Assembly (NCBI RefSeq): GCF_032337115.1
Contig: NZ_JAVXZY010000009.1
Location: forward strand, 124,001 to 188,000
Source: Roseateles_C aquae
Lineage (GTDB): Bacteria > Pseudomonadota > Gammaproteobacteria > Burkholderiales > Burkholderiaceae_C
Direction of reading: 5' to 3'
Length of the DNA: 64,000 nt
Part shown: piece after piece, positions 1 through 9,030 of the stretch
How positions within the stretch are numbered: position 1 is the first letter of the stretch
Layout of the letters: the number at the start of each line of letters is the position of its first letter
The notes under the pieces: generated by a model
What the model was told of the DNA's origin: nothing
The model's input: the letters and a program-made list of their open reading frames with translations, nothing else
Databases searched by the model: none
Translations under genes and position numbers: made by a program

Positions 1-1553
1 CAGTGCAGTTCCTCGGCGCAGAGCAGCCGCAGGCGCGGCAGCAGCTCGGCCGCGCCCTCGGGCATCAGCAGGCCCAAGCGGCTGCGGCGCAAGAGCAGAT
101 CGTCGAGATGCTCAACCGCTTCGCTGCGGCAGGCATGGCGCAGCTCGCCCCAGACCGGCCGGCTCGGCGCCGGCGGGCCCAGCGGCTGCAACTCGGCCGC
201 GCCGCGCTCATCGACCAGGGCCTGCAAGGCCAGCGCCTGCTCGCCATACAGATCCAGCCAGCGCTGTGCCAGTGCGGCACCGAGCCGGCGGTCCTGCAGC
301 AGGCGGCGCCGGGTGGCCAGCGTGGCAGCGGCGAATACCGGCGCCGTCGAGGGACCATCCAGCGCCGTCAGCATGGCCAGCGCCGGCACCCGGCGCGAGG
401 CCAGGCGCAGGGCCTGCAGCGCGCTGGCGCGGAAGGTTGTCAGCTTGCCGCCGGTGACGGTGATCAGCCCGGCCTCCTCGGCGATGAAATGCTCGCGCGT
501 TTCTTCCGATGGGGCCAGGTCTTGCCCCGAAGCCAGCACCGGGCGCACGCCCGACCAGGTCGACAGCACCTGCTGCTCGCCGAGATCCAGGCTGGGGAAC
601 TGATGCTGCAAGGCGCGCAGCAGATAGTCGAACTCGGCGCGGCTGATGCCGGGCTCGCGGTCCAGCGACTCGCGGTGATCCAGATCGGTGGTGCCCACCA
701 GCGTGGCGCCCAGCCAGGGCAGCGCGAACACCGGCCGGCCGTCGTCGGGATGCGCAAAGGCCACCGCTTCCGAGACCGGCAAGGCCCAGGCCGGCAGCAG
801 CAGATGGCTGCCGCGCAGCGGCCGCAGCCGCGGGCTGAGCCCTTGCTGCTGGCGCAGGCCATCGGCCCAGGCGCCGGTGGCATTGATCACGCAGCGGGCC
901 GCCACGGCCAGCCGCTCGCCACTGATCGCATCGCGCAGCAGCGCGCCGCTGACCTGGCCCTGCTCGCCACGAGACAGCGATTCGACGGCCAGGTGGTTGA
1001 GCGTCAGCGCGCCGTGGCTGCGCGCCTCGGCCAGCGCGCGCAGCACCAGGCGGGCGTCGTCGGTCTGCGCGTCCAGATAGCTCCAGCCCCCGCGCAGGCC
1101 GCTGCGGCCCAGCCACGGCGAGCGCTGCAGCAAGGCCTCCAGGCCCAGCCAGACGCGGCTGCGTGAACGGGCCAAGACATCGTAGGCCAGCAGGCCCAGG
1201 CCCAGCAGCGCGCGGCCGTTCTTGTCGCCCTCGCGCACCGGCAGCAGAAAGCGCAGCGGCGCCACCAGGCCGGCGGCGTCGCGCAGCAGCGCATTGCGCT
1301 CGCGCAGCGATTGACGCGTCAGGCCGAACTGCCCCTGGGCCAGATAGCGCAGGCCGCCATGGACCAGCTTGGATGAGCGCGAGGACGTGCCGCTGGCGAA
1401 ATCGCGCGCCTCGACCAGCGCCACCCGCGCGCCGGCCCGCGCCGCCTCCAGCGCCACACCGGCGCCGGCAATGCCGCCACCGATGACCAGCACATCAAAG
1501 GGCTGGGCCATGCCGGCAGCGCGCAGGCCGTCCAGCGCCTGCTCGCGCTTCAT
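1..1553 (-). CDS. glpD: FAD-dependent glycerol-3-phosphate dehydrogenase (GlpD family), C-terminus cut by window edge
   Basis: Probably oxidises sn-glycerol-3-phosphate to dihydroxyacetone phosphate at the inner membrane and passes electrons to quinone. The reading frame opens with MKREQALDGLRAAGMAQPFD, then the FAD-binding motif VIGGGIAGAG. Next come the family's SGTSSRSSKLVHGGLRYL segment and, further on, INATGAWAD. About 517 codons are open to the left edge without a stop, close to the roughly 500-residue family length, so only a short tail is missing. The ATG overlaps the stop of the upstream FAD oxidase gene (ATGA at 1550-1553), which implies translational coupling. Family assignment is firm. 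Whether it serves glycerol catabolism or ether-lipid chemistry is inference from the neighbour. Confidence 0.88.
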   Translation of the reverse strand, partial: MKREQALDGLRAAGMAQPFDVLVIGGGIAGAGVALEAARAGARVALVEARDFASGTSSRSSKLVHGGLRYLAQGQFGLTRQSLRERNALLRDAAGLVAPLRFLLPVREGDKNGRALLGLGLLAYDVLARSRSRVWLGLEALLQRSPWLGRSGLRGGWSYLDAQTDDARLVLRALAEARSHGALTLNHLAVESLSRGEQGQVSGALLRDAISGERLAVAARCVINATGAWADGLRQQQGLSPRLRPLRGSHLLLPAWALPVSEAVAFAHPDDGRPVFALPWLGATLVGTTDLDHRESLDREPGISRAEFDYLLRALQHQFPSLDLGEQQVLSTWSGVRPVLASGQDLAPSEETREHFIAEEAGLITVTGGKLTTFRASALQALRLASRRVPALAMLTALDGPSTAPVFAAATLATRRRLLQDRRLGAALAQRWLDLYGEQALALQALVDERGAAELQPLGPPAPSRPVWGELRHACRSEAVEHLDDLLLRRSRLGLLMPEGAAELLPRLRLLCAEELH

Positions 1554-3184
1554 CGCCCGCTCCGCCCCGGCTGGGCCGGCGTCGCTGGCGGCAGCAGATT
1601 GCCCGAGGCCAGCAGGCCCTGCGGGTCGAAGTGATCGACCATGGCCTGCAGGGCGGCCATGCCGGTGGCGCCCTTCTCGGCCCCCAGGTAGGCGGCATGG
1701 TCCTTGCCCACGCCGTGCTGGTGCGAGATCGTGCCGCCCTGGTTGACGATGGCCTGGCTAACCCCCTGCTTCAATGCCTTCCAGCGGGCCATGGCGCTGT
1801 CAAAGTCGCCGCCGATGCGGAACACAAAAGTGGTGTAGACGCTGGAGCCCTGCGCATACACATGGGAGAGATGGGTATAGGCATGGCAGCGCTCACCGAA
1901 GCCGGCCAAGGCCTCGCGCCCGGCGCTCTCCATCGCCGCCATCATCGCCGGCACGCGCGACCAGTCGACCGCCGTTTCCATGGTGTCGACCGCATAGCCC
2001 TGGGCCCACAAGGCATTGCGCAGATAGACGCCCTTGAAACGATTGGCCGCCCATTTCTTGCCCAGCAGCGTGCCGGTGGAGACGCCGCCCTGCGCTTTCA
2101 AGATCGGCCGTGCCAGCGCCTGCATGGCCCGCAGCTGGCGCGCACCGCCGCTGAAGCCCAGCATCAGCAGCACCTTGCCTTCGCCGCAGCCACGCCAGGC
2201 GAGATAACGCTCCAGCCAGGCGATCTGGGCCTCATGCCCGGCCAGGCGCAGCGTCGTCAAAGTCTCCACCGGGTTCGCCAGGCGCATCATCGACAGACCC
2301 AGCCGCGCCTGGGCCAGCGCCCGCACCGCCGCTTCGCCGGCCTGCCAGGACGGCAGGAAGACGCCGATGAATTCTTCACGCTCGGGCAGCCGGCTGATGC
2401 GCACGGTGGCCTCGGTCAGCACACCCAGCCGTCCCTCGGAGCCCAGCACCCATTCACGCAGATCGGGCCCGGCGGCCGAGGCCGGCAGCGTTGGGATCTG
2501 CAGCGTGCCGCGCGGTGTTTCCAGGCGGCCGCCGGCAAACAGCTGCTCGATGCGGCCATAGCGGGCCGACTGCTGGCCCGAGGAGCGGGTCACCACCCAG
2601 CCGCCCAGGCTGGCGTATTCAAAGCTCTGCGGATAGTGGCCCAGCATCCAGCCCTGGGCGCGCAGCTGGGCTTCCAGATCGGGGCCGAGCACGCCGGCCT
2701 CAAAGCGCGCCAGCTGGGCCGTGCTGTCCAGGCTCAGGAGCTTGCGCATCCGGCCCATCATCAGCGTCAGCACCGGTCGAGGGTCTTCTGGCGGGCTCAG
2801 GTGGCCGACCACGCTGGTGGCGCCGCCGCAGGGGATCACGATGGCACCGACCTCACTTGCCCAGTCCAGCAGCTCGCGCACCTGGGCCGAACTCTCCGGC
2901 CAGGCCACCCCATCGCTGACCGCGCCGATGCGGCCAAAGCGCAGGCGCAGCCAGTCGCCCAGGCTTTGGCCAAAGCTGGCGCGCAGCCGCGCCTCGGCGT
3001 CGGTGCTGACCTGCGGATGCGGTGGCAGCCGCGACGGCGGCAGCTGCGCCAGCACGGCCGCCAAGGCTGCATCGCTGGGCGCCGCCGTGGCGCCGATCTG
3101 CTGATGCAAAAAGGCCAAAGCGCCTGGCTGCAGCGCGGTTTCTATGCTGTCGTCACCCCAACCATTCCAACGTCGCACGGCCAT
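1550..3184 (-). CDS. Alkyldihydroxyacetonephosphate synthase-like FAD-binding oxidase
   Basis: A 544-residue PCMH-type FAD enzyme resembling AGPS/ADPS, which swaps the acyl chain of acyl-DHAP for a fatty alcohol in ether-lipid synthesis. The N-terminal RRWNGWGDDS is typical of that family. The FAD-binding part includes VIPCGGATSVVGH and YASLGGWVVTRSSGQQS. The C-terminal GGTISHQHGVGKDH matches the AGPS histidine motif (SHHHGVGK in animals), but the middle His is Gln here. I start at the ATG at 3184; an in-frame TTG lies four codons earlier inside a small palindrome. The gene overlaps the following glpD-like start. A generic D-lactate or glycolate oxidase subunit is the alternative, but RWNGWGD argues against it. 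Confidence 0.85.
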   Translation of the reverse strand: MAVRRWNGWGDDSIETALQPGALAFLHQQIGATAAPSDAALAAVLAQLPPSRLPPHPQVSTDAEARLRASFGQSLGDWLRLRFGRIGAVSDGVAWPESSAQVRELLDWASEVGAIVIPCGGATSVVGHLSPPEDPRPVLTLMMGRMRKLLSLDSTAQLARFEAGVLGPDLEAQLRAQGWMLGHYPQSFEYASLGGWVVTRSSGQQSARYGRIEQLFAGGRLETPRGTLQIPTLPASAAGPDLREWVLGSEGRLGVLTEATVRISRLPEREEFIGVFLPSWQAGEAAVRALAQARLGLSMMRLANPVETLTTLRLAGHEAQIAWLERYLAWRGCGEGKVLLMLGFSGGARQLRAMQALARPILKAQGGVSTGTLLGKKWAANRFKGVYLRNALWAQGYAVDTMETAVDWSRVPAMMAAMESAGREALAGFGERCHAYTHLSHVYAQGSSVYTTFVFRIGGDFDSAMARWKALKQGVSQAIVNQGGTISHQHGVGKDHAAYLGAEKGATGMAALQAMVDHFDPQGLLASGNLLPPATPAQPGRSGR

Positions 3185-3190
3185 TCCCCA

Positions 3191-3209
3191 TCGCAAGAAA
3201 AACTTGCGA
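3191..3209. repeat. Small perfect inverted repeat upstream of the ADPS-like gene
   Basis: TCGCAAG (3191-3197) and CTTGCGA (3203-3209) form a perfect 7-bp inverted repeat around AAAAA. It lies immediately upstream of the ATG at 3184 and covers the alternative TTG start, so it could be an operator or a 5' hairpin affecting initiation. The symmetry is seen directly; a function is only inferred. Confidence 0.5.
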
Positions 3210-3296
3210 CAAGCTTAGGAGTCGACGGGTGTTCTGGCTTGTGCGATGGCGACGGCGGCATTGTGGCAATGCGCCAGCTCAACACGTAAGCCTCAA

Positions 3297-3821
3297 TCAG
3301 GCAACATTTGCACTCTGATCTTGCCAGGGCCAAAGCTCAAAACGCGCAATCAGTGTCGAGCAGACCGGCAGGCGAACTTGGCGCAGCGGGGCCAGGGCAC
3401 GCCCCTCATGCATGCGAAAGTTCTCGTAGGTGAGGATAGCTGGTCGATCAGATTCAGTGGTCAAGACCAAGCGCCGGCGCGGATCCGGCACGAACAGAAT
3501 CTTGGCCTCTGGCAAGGACCGAGGCGTGAGGTCCCGCAATGGGCCGGCCACAGGCTGCCAAACGGAATGGAACACAGCCTCGACAAAATCTTGCTTTCTA
3601 TCCTCAGCAAGAATCCAACCGTGAACCGCGCGACCGCCAGCGAGTTTGACCTGCGCCAGAACATTGAAGTGGCAGTTGGCGGCCTCCGGCATGAAGTCGG
3701 ATGGTTCGGTGAATGGCAGCGAAAGAACTTCACTTGCCGGCAACCCCAACTCCCGCAACAGTCGCTTCAGCTTTGAATCAACTTTGCGTGGCGAGTGAAC
3801 CTTTAGCGCTAGCAACGTCAT
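3297..3821 (-). CDS. Conserved hypothetical protein
   Basis: A 174-residue soluble protein with no signal peptide or membrane segment. The centre reads AANCHFNVLAQVK, then GWILAEDRKQDFVEAVFHSVW, and later ILFVPDPRRR. The Cys-His-Asn stretch followed by a Gly-Trp beta segment and an acidic/His segment looks like a small conserved enzyme or binding fold. I cannot name a family with confidence. I chose the ATG at 3821, preceded by GGAA at a suitable distance, over an in-frame GTG at 3845. The stretch is visibly less GC-rich than its neighbours, and it stands alone between the ADPS-like gene and a lipoprotein gene, so it may be a horizontal acquisition. Confidence 0.65.
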   Translation of the reverse strand: MTLLALKVHSPRKVDSKLKRLLRELGLPASEVLSLPFTEPSDFMPEAANCHFNVLAQVKLAGGRAVHGWILAEDRKQDFVEAVFHSVWQPVAGPLRDLTPRSLPEAKILFVPDPRRRLVLTTESDRPAILTYENFRMHEGRALAPLRQVRLPVCSTLIARFELWPWQDQSANVA

Positions 3822-3970
3822 GAGTGGTTTCCAACGGCCGGGCACGCCACCCCAAGGGCGAATTCATGCTCACGAAACAACGCCGCCGGCACAGTCTCGG
3901 CGACCGTGCGATTATCGCGCAGCCACACCGGCCTATCGTTGCCAGCGTGTTTCTGAATGCAAAACTTGAG

Positions 3971-5911
3971 CTACTGCAAGCTGTACTTGCTCAGGTAACG
4001 GTGGCCTTGCGAGTCCTGCGAGCCCAGCCACAGCTCGTACTTGCTGGGCAGGACGGACAGGCTGGGCGCCGGCAGGACCAGCGTGGTGCTGGGCGGCAGC
4101 GGCACCGTGTGGTCGATGATCTGCGGGGCGCTGCTGTCATCGCTGATGACGCTGCGCAGGCTGATCAGGCGCTGATCGGGATTGGCCTTGGCCCAGGCCG
4201 CCCAGTTGACCGTCATGCCCAACAGCAGGTTGCTGCCCTTCAGCGGCGCTGTCGCGCTGACCCCATCGAGTGTCGGGAAGCGTCCAGGCAGGTAGTCGAC
4301 CGGCACATCGGCGCGCAACCAGGCATTGCGTGTCACCGCGGCGCCGGCCAGGGTGTAGGAGGCGATGTACTTGGCCCCCTTGAGCACATCGGCGGCGCCA
4401 ATCCAGCCGAGCGTGCCACGGCGCAGCACATGATCGCCGGCGCCACCGCTGGCCGCCGTGCTGGTGCTGCCTGGCGTGGCAGAGAGGCAGAGGTAGTTCA
4501 AGGTGCACTGGGCCAGCGCCATGCTGAAGCCACCCGGGGTCTGCACCGTCGCGCTGTCCAGCTGCTTGACCGGTGGCGAGTCGGCATTGTAGGAGCCCAG
4601 CAGCACCTGCACGCCGGGTATCGGATTGAGCGGCAGGCTCGCACTGACCGCGCCGTCGGCCGCGAACTCGGTCCACAGCAAGGGATGAATCGCAAATTCC
4701 AGCGGCTTGCCATTGCCGATCAGCGACCAGTTCGGCACACCAGCAGCGGGTGCCTTGGTGTACTTGACCGCGTCGTTGTAGATCTCGACGACGGCACCGC
4801 TGCTGTCGGTGATGGGTGCCGACACCAGCACCCGGCTGCAGCTGCCGCCGGTGGCCAGCGTGTCGTCGGCGCAACCGGTCAGCTGCCAGCGGCCGAATTG
4901 GCGGTTCTTGCTGGCCAGATCGGCCAGCAGTATGGCCAGCGTGCCTTTGTTGCGCCCGTTGTAGGTGTCGTAGCCGCTGACCAGCGGCGAGGCCGCAGCC
5001 GTCGTTGCCGTCAGCCCCGTCGCGATCAGCTTGTTCAGGGCTGCGCTCAAGTCATCGAGATTGCCCAGCAAGAGCATGGTCGCGGTGGCGCTGGTCGTGC
5101 CCTTGAGCGTCGAGGTGATCGCATTGGCCGGTGCGGCGTCGGTGGTCTTGGCCAGCTCGGTCTTGGCCGTGGCCAGGTCCACCACCACCTCGGGCGCGCT
5201 GCTGGGCAGCAGCTTGTTGCTCAGATGCAGTTCCTCTGCACCCTTGGTGTTGTGCACCAGATGGACCCGCAGGCCCTCGAGCAGCAGATCCTGGGCCCCC
5301 TTGGTGGCGCTGAAACCGGCGTCGTTGAACAGGTCGAGCGAGGCCGGCGTGGTGATCTTGACGTCGGTCAGGTTGTTCTTGATCAGCGTCTTCAGGAAAT
5401 CCGCGGCCGGCGTCAGCGCCGTCAAGCCGGTGATGGTGCTGGCGCTGGTCTTGGCAGCGGCGAAGACGGTCGCCGGATCGGTGCCCAGCTGCATGGCCAG
5501 ACTGGCATTGCTCAGCGTGGTGACGTTGGCCACCATGGTGGCAGCCAGCACCGGCGCTACCGAGTGCAGCACCTGCATATTGCCAGCGGCGTCCATGCCG
5601 CGGGCTTGCACCAGCAGCGGCGCGGTCGGTGTCTTGGTCGTCAGCGTCAGGCTGTAGCTGCCGTCGACCGGATGCGCGGTGGCACTGCCCACGGCGGCGC
5701 CCGTGCCATCAACGACGCTCACTTGCGCGCCCAGCAATGGCGAGCCCACCGCCAGCACGCCGCTGAGCTTGGGCTCGGTGCTGAAGCCGGGCGTGGTGGT
5801 ATCCGCGCTGCCGCCGCCGCCGCTGCCGCACGCAGCCAGCAACAAGCTCAGGCCCAGCGGAGCAAGAACAGTGAGATATCGAGCGGGGTCGGGGGCAAAG
5901 CGAAATGACAT
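3971..5911 (-). CDS. Large lipoprotein of unknown function
   Basis: A 646-residue protein with a lipoprotein signal peptide (LGLSLLLAAC then GSGGGGSAD), predicting an acylated cysteine and a flexible Gly-rich tether. The region just after the tether (KLSGVLAVGSPLLGAQVSV, then DGSYSLTL) resembles a carboxypeptidase-regulatory-like beta-sandwich. The remainder has no motif I recognise. The ATG is preceded by GAGG seven bases upstream. Neighbours (a hypothetical protein and a peptide-binding ABC protein) give no functional hint. It is probably an outer-membrane or periplasm-facing lipoprotein. Confidence 0.8.
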   Translation of the reverse strand: MSFRFAPDPARYLTVLAPLGLSLLLAACGSGGGGSADTTTPGFSTEPKLSGVLAVGSPLLGAQVSVVDGTGAAVGSATAHPVDGSYSLTLTTKTPTAPLLVQARGMDAAGNMQVLHSVAPVLAATMVANVTTLSNASLAMQLGTDPATVFAAAKTSASTITGLTALTPAADFLKTLIKNNLTDVKITTPASLDLFNDAGFSATKGAQDLLLEGLRVHLVHNTKGAEELHLSNKLLPSSAPEVVVDLATAKTELAKTTDAAPANAITSTLKGTTSATATMLLLGNLDDLSAALNKLIATGLTATTAAASPLVSGYDTYNGRNKGTLAILLADLASKNRQFGRWQLTGCADDTLATGGSCSRVLVSAPITDSSGAVVEIYNDAVKYTKAPAAGVPNWSLIGNGKPLEFAIHPLLWTEFAADGAVSASLPLNPIPGVQVLLGSYNADSPPVKQLDSATVQTPGGFSMALAQCTLNYLCLSATPGSTSTAASGGAGDHVLRRGTLGWIGAADVLKGAKYIASYTLAGAAVTRNAWLRADVPVDYLPGRFPTLDGVSATAPLKGSNLLLGMTVNWAAWAKANPDQRLISLRSVISDDSSAPQIIDHTVPLPPSTTLVLPAPSLSVLPSKYELWLGSQDSQGHRYLSKYSLQ

Positions 5912-6042
5912 GACATGGCCTCGGCAGGCCCTTCAACAGGCCGTTGCCCGCAGTGTCGGCCAGGGCCAGCCCGGTCAATGCCCGATGAAGCGGCGGCGAA
6001 GCCGGCCAAATCCAGACCAGCACCGCAGCCTTGTCCGGCGCC

Positions 6043-7614
6043 TCAGCGCTTGATCTGCACCCAGGCAAACTCGAGCCAGTTGTCGGCCCGGTGTGTCGGC
6101 GTCACCGTCTCGCGCGCTGCCCACGGAATCATCTGCCGGTGCAACGGAATCAGGTGAACCTGCTCGCGGTACTCGGCCAGCGCGGTCTTGATCAACTGCT
6201 CGCGCTTCTTCGGGTCGGGCTCGACGCTGGACTGGGCGGCCAGCTGGTCAAAGCGATCGTTGATGACCAGGCCGTAGTTGTAGGAACCGATGCCCTTGTC
6301 GCCCCGGTTGCGCAACACGGCGGTCATCGTCGTCTCGGCATCGGTGATGGCACCGCCCCAGCCCAGCATGAAGAGGCTGGTGTCGTACTTCTCCAGCTTG
6401 GGGAAGTACAAGACCCGTGGCATCGCATTGACCCGTACCTTGATCTTCAGCTGCGACCACATGCTGGCCAGTGCCAAGCAGATCGACTCGTCGTTGATAT
6501 AGCGGTTGTTCGGGCAGTCCAGCGTCACTTCAAAGCCATCGGCATAGCCAGCCTCGGCCATCAATTTGCGCGCACCGGCAACATCCAGCGGCAGCCGTGC
6601 CTCCAGCGCTGCATCGCTGTAGGCGCCCAGCGGCGAAGAAGTCAGGCCGCCGGTGGGCATGCTCATGCCATTCATCAGCTTCTGCCGGATCGCCTCGATG
6701 TCGATGGCCTGGTACATGGCCCGGCGCACGCGGATGTCCTTGAACGGATTCTTGTCACCAGGCACCTTGGCATGCAGCAGCTTGTCGCGCATCTGGTCCA
6801 TGCCAATGAAGATGATGCGGTTCTCGGGGCCTTCATAAACACGCACACCTGGCGTGTTACGCAGCCGCGGCACATCGCGCGGCGCCGGATCCAGCACCAG
6901 ATCGATCTCGCCGGACACCAGCGCAGCCAGGCGCGTCGCGTCGTTGGTGATCGGCGTGTAGACGACCTCCTGCACATTGCCTTCAAAGCTGCCCCACCAG
7001 TGCGGATTGCGTTCGTAGACGGTCTTGATCCCGGGCTGGCGACTGACCAGCTTGTAGGGGCCCGTGCCATTGGCATGCAGGCTGGTGTAGCCCTCCTCGC
7101 GATTCTTGAAGTCCAGCGGCCGCAGCGCACGGTGCTGCTCGCACCAGCGCTTGCTCATCATCCACATCAGGTCCAGATGCTGCAGCACGATGGGGTTGAA
7201 CGCGCTCAGCTGCAACTCCACCGTGTAGTCGTCGATCTTGCGCGGCGTGCCCAGCGCGTTGGCATAGACGGCCACCTGCGAATTGGCGTCACGGGCGCGT
7301 TGCAGCGAGAAGACCACGTCATCCGCCGTGAACGGCGAGCCATCGTGGAACTTGACGCCCTGGCGCAACTTAAATCGCCACAGCAGCGGCGACAGCTGCG
7401 TCCACTCGGCAGCCAGACCCGGCACGATGCGCAGCTGCTTGTCACGGCTGACCAAACGCTCATAGACCTGGCCATTGGCCATATTGGTCATCAGCTCGTT
7501 CTGCGAATGCGGATCCATGGTCTGCGGATCCCCCTGGCTGGACCAGCGCAATGTTTGCGCCTGGGCCAGGCCCAGCGCCAGGCCGCAAACAGCCAGCAAC
7601 AGCCATCGTTTCAT
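6043..7614 (-). CDS. ABC transporter substrate-binding protein, family 5 (peptide/nickel type)
   Basis: A 523-residue periplasmic solute-binding protein of the DppA/OppA (SBP_bac_5) class. It has a Sec signal peptide (MKRWLLLAVCGLALGLAQAQ). The mature start RWSSQGDPQTMDPHSQNEL and the segment LRQGVKFHDGSPFTADDVVFS are family hallmarks. The start ATG at 7614 has AGGA nine bases upstream; an earlier in-frame codon gives a nine-residue extension unlike a signal peptide. No permease or ATPase genes lie next to it, so it is an orphan binding protein that would have to use a transporter encoded elsewhere. The substrate is probably oligopeptides, but unproven. Confidence 0.9.
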   Translation of the reverse strand: MKRWLLLAVCGLALGLAQAQTLRWSSQGDPQTMDPHSQNELMTNMANGQVYERLVSRDKQLRIVPGLAAEWTQLSPLLWRFKLRQGVKFHDGSPFTADDVVFSLQRARDANSQVAVYANALGTPRKIDDYTVELQLSAFNPIVLQHLDLMWMMSKRWCEQHRALRPLDFKNREEGYTSLHANGTGPYKLVSRQPGIKTVYERNPHWWGSFEGNVQEVVYTPITNDATRLAALVSGEIDLVLDPAPRDVPRLRNTPGVRVYEGPENRIIFIGMDQMRDKLLHAKVPGDKNPFKDIRVRRAMYQAIDIEAIRQKLMNGMSMPTGGLTSSPLGAYSDAALEARLPLDVAGARKLMAEAGYADGFEVTLDCPNNRYINDESICLALASMWSQLKIKVRVNAMPRVLYFPKLEKYDTSLFMLGWGGAITDAETTMTAVLRNRGDKGIGSYNYGLVINDRFDQLAAQSSVEPDPKKREQLIKTALAEYREQVHLIPLHRQMIPWAARETVTPTHRADNWLEFAWVQIKR

Positions 7615-7706
7615 CGAATAGGTCCTCGGCAGGGGAAGCACAGCGCGAGTGTAGGCAGCGCTCGCTGCCGCGGGGCTAGTGTTTAGCCTCAGGCGGCTGG
7701 GCCGGC

Positions 7707-8945
7707 TCAGCGGCCGCCTGGCTTCATCCAGAGATCGTCCAGATGGGCGAACTTCCAGTCTTCCGGGCTTTCGCGCGAGACGATGCGGTCATTGCAGTTG
7801 GGCAGGCTCAGATCGAGCAGCTCGGTGGGTATGGGCATCTGCGACTTGGTCGAGAAAAACACCCGCACCAGCGGCGAGGTCAGCTTGACCGGGCTTTGGT
7901 CAACGACGACGGCCAGCCGGCCCGAATGCAGCTTCACCAAGGTGCCGACCGGATAAATGCCCACGCTTTTCACAAAGGCCTGGAACACCGCAGGATCGAA
8001 ATGGCCGGCCCACTGCGCCATGCGCTGGATGGAGCCGGCCGGATCCCAGGCCGCCTTGTAGGGCCGCGTCGAGGTGATGGCGTCATAGACATCGCAGACC
8101 GCGCCCATCTTGGCCAGCAGGCTGAGCTGCTCGCCCTTGAGCTTCTTCGGATAGCCGCTGCCATCGATCTTCTCGTGATGGTGCAGGCAGACATCGAGCG
8201 CCCCATCGGGCACCCCCGAGCCTTCGAGCAGCATGTCGTGGCCGCGCACCGGATGCGAACGCATGATGTCGAACTCGGCATCGGTCAGCTGGCCCGGCTT
8301 GTTCAGCACCTCGAGGGGCATGGCCATCTTGCCGACATCATGCAAAAGTCCGGCCAGCCCCGCCTCGCGGGTCTGCGCTTCGTTGAGCCCCAGCTGGCGC
8401 GACAGCGACACCATCAGCGCGCAAACGGCCACCGAGTGCATATAGGTGTAGTCGTCCTTGGTCTTGAGACGCGCCAGGCTGATCAGCGCCGACGGGTTGC
8501 GCGAGACCGAATTGGCCACGTCCTCGACCAGCGGCAGGCAGCCCTCGGCCGCAATCGCCTTGCCCAGACGCGCCTCGCCGAACAGATTCATCACCGCCTG
8601 ACGCGAACGGTTGACGATTTGCGCCGCGCGGCCCATCTCGTCTTTCAATGAGGCCTTGCTCGGCAGCGGCTCGGCAGGCAGCACCGGCGGGGGCGGCTCG
8701 GGCGCTGGCGCCGGTGCCGGCGGCAGTTCCACCACGGGTACCAAGGGTTCCTTGGGCTGAACGTCGGAACCCTTGCTGACATCGATCCAGACGGCCGGCA
8801 CCCCGCTCTTCAGCAGCGCGTCCAGATCGGACTGCTCACGCAGCACGAACTTGGTCTTCCAGAAGGGATGGGACAACCACGACCCCTCCATGGACTGGAG
8901 GTACATGCCCAGGGTCACGTCGTAAGTCGGAATCTTCTTGAGCAT
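7707..8945 (-). CDS. HD-GYP domain cyclic-di-GMP phosphodiesterase with N-terminal DUF3391
   Basis: A 412-residue cytoplasmic protein. Residues 1-60 (MLKKIPTYDVTLGMYLQSME, LSHPFW) match the DUF3391 sensory domain that often precedes HD-GYP. A Pro-rich linker follows (about 70-95). The catalytic core has HDVGK at 202-206 and HHHEKIDGSGYP at 255-266, i.e. intact HD and GYP signatures, so hydrolysis of c-di-GMP to GMP is expected. I start at the ATG at 8945, because an upstream 39-residue extension does not look like this family; no good Shine-Dalgarno is visible. The gene lies downstream of the cytochrome c terminator. An EAL phosphodiesterase is also in this window (13625-14902). Confidence 0.93.
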   Translation of the reverse strand: MLKKIPTYDVTLGMYLQSMEGSWLSHPFWKTKFVLREQSDLDALLKSGVPAVWIDVSKGSDVQPKEPLVPVVELPPAPAPAPEPPPPVLPAEPLPSKASLKDEMGRAAQIVNRSRQAVMNLFGEARLGKAIAAEGCLPLVEDVANSVSRNPSALISLARLKTKDDYTYMHSVAVCALMVSLSRQLGLNEAQTREAGLAGLLHDVGKMAMPLEVLNKPGQLTDAEFDIMRSHPVRGHDMLLEGSGVPDGALDVCLHHHEKIDGSGYPKKLKGEQLSLLAKMGAVCDVYDAITSTRPYKAAWDPAGSIQRMAQWAGHFDPAVFQAFVKSVGIYPVGTLVKLHSGRLAVVVDQSPVKLTSPLVRVFFSTKSQMPIPTELLDLSLPNCNDRIVSRESPEDWKFAHLDDLWMKPGGR

Positions 8946-9030
8946 GGACGCTTGCGAAGGAAAAGCCGGCAGCCTGTATATCGCCCGAGTATCGAGGCTG
9001 AAGCCCGCCGATGAAAGCGCAAACAGACGC

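Noticed and set aside
1631..3289. A 1.6-kb open frame on the plus strand opposite the ADPS-like gene
   Set aside because: The minus-strand frame carries the AGPS motifs; the antisense product is compositionally biased and motif-free.
3824..5908. A long open frame on the plus strand opposite the lipoprotein gene
   Set aside because: It is the mirror of the lipoprotein gene; the minus-strand frame has a signal peptide, lipobox and ribosome-binding site and the plus-strand product is Gln/Arg-rich low-complexity sequence.
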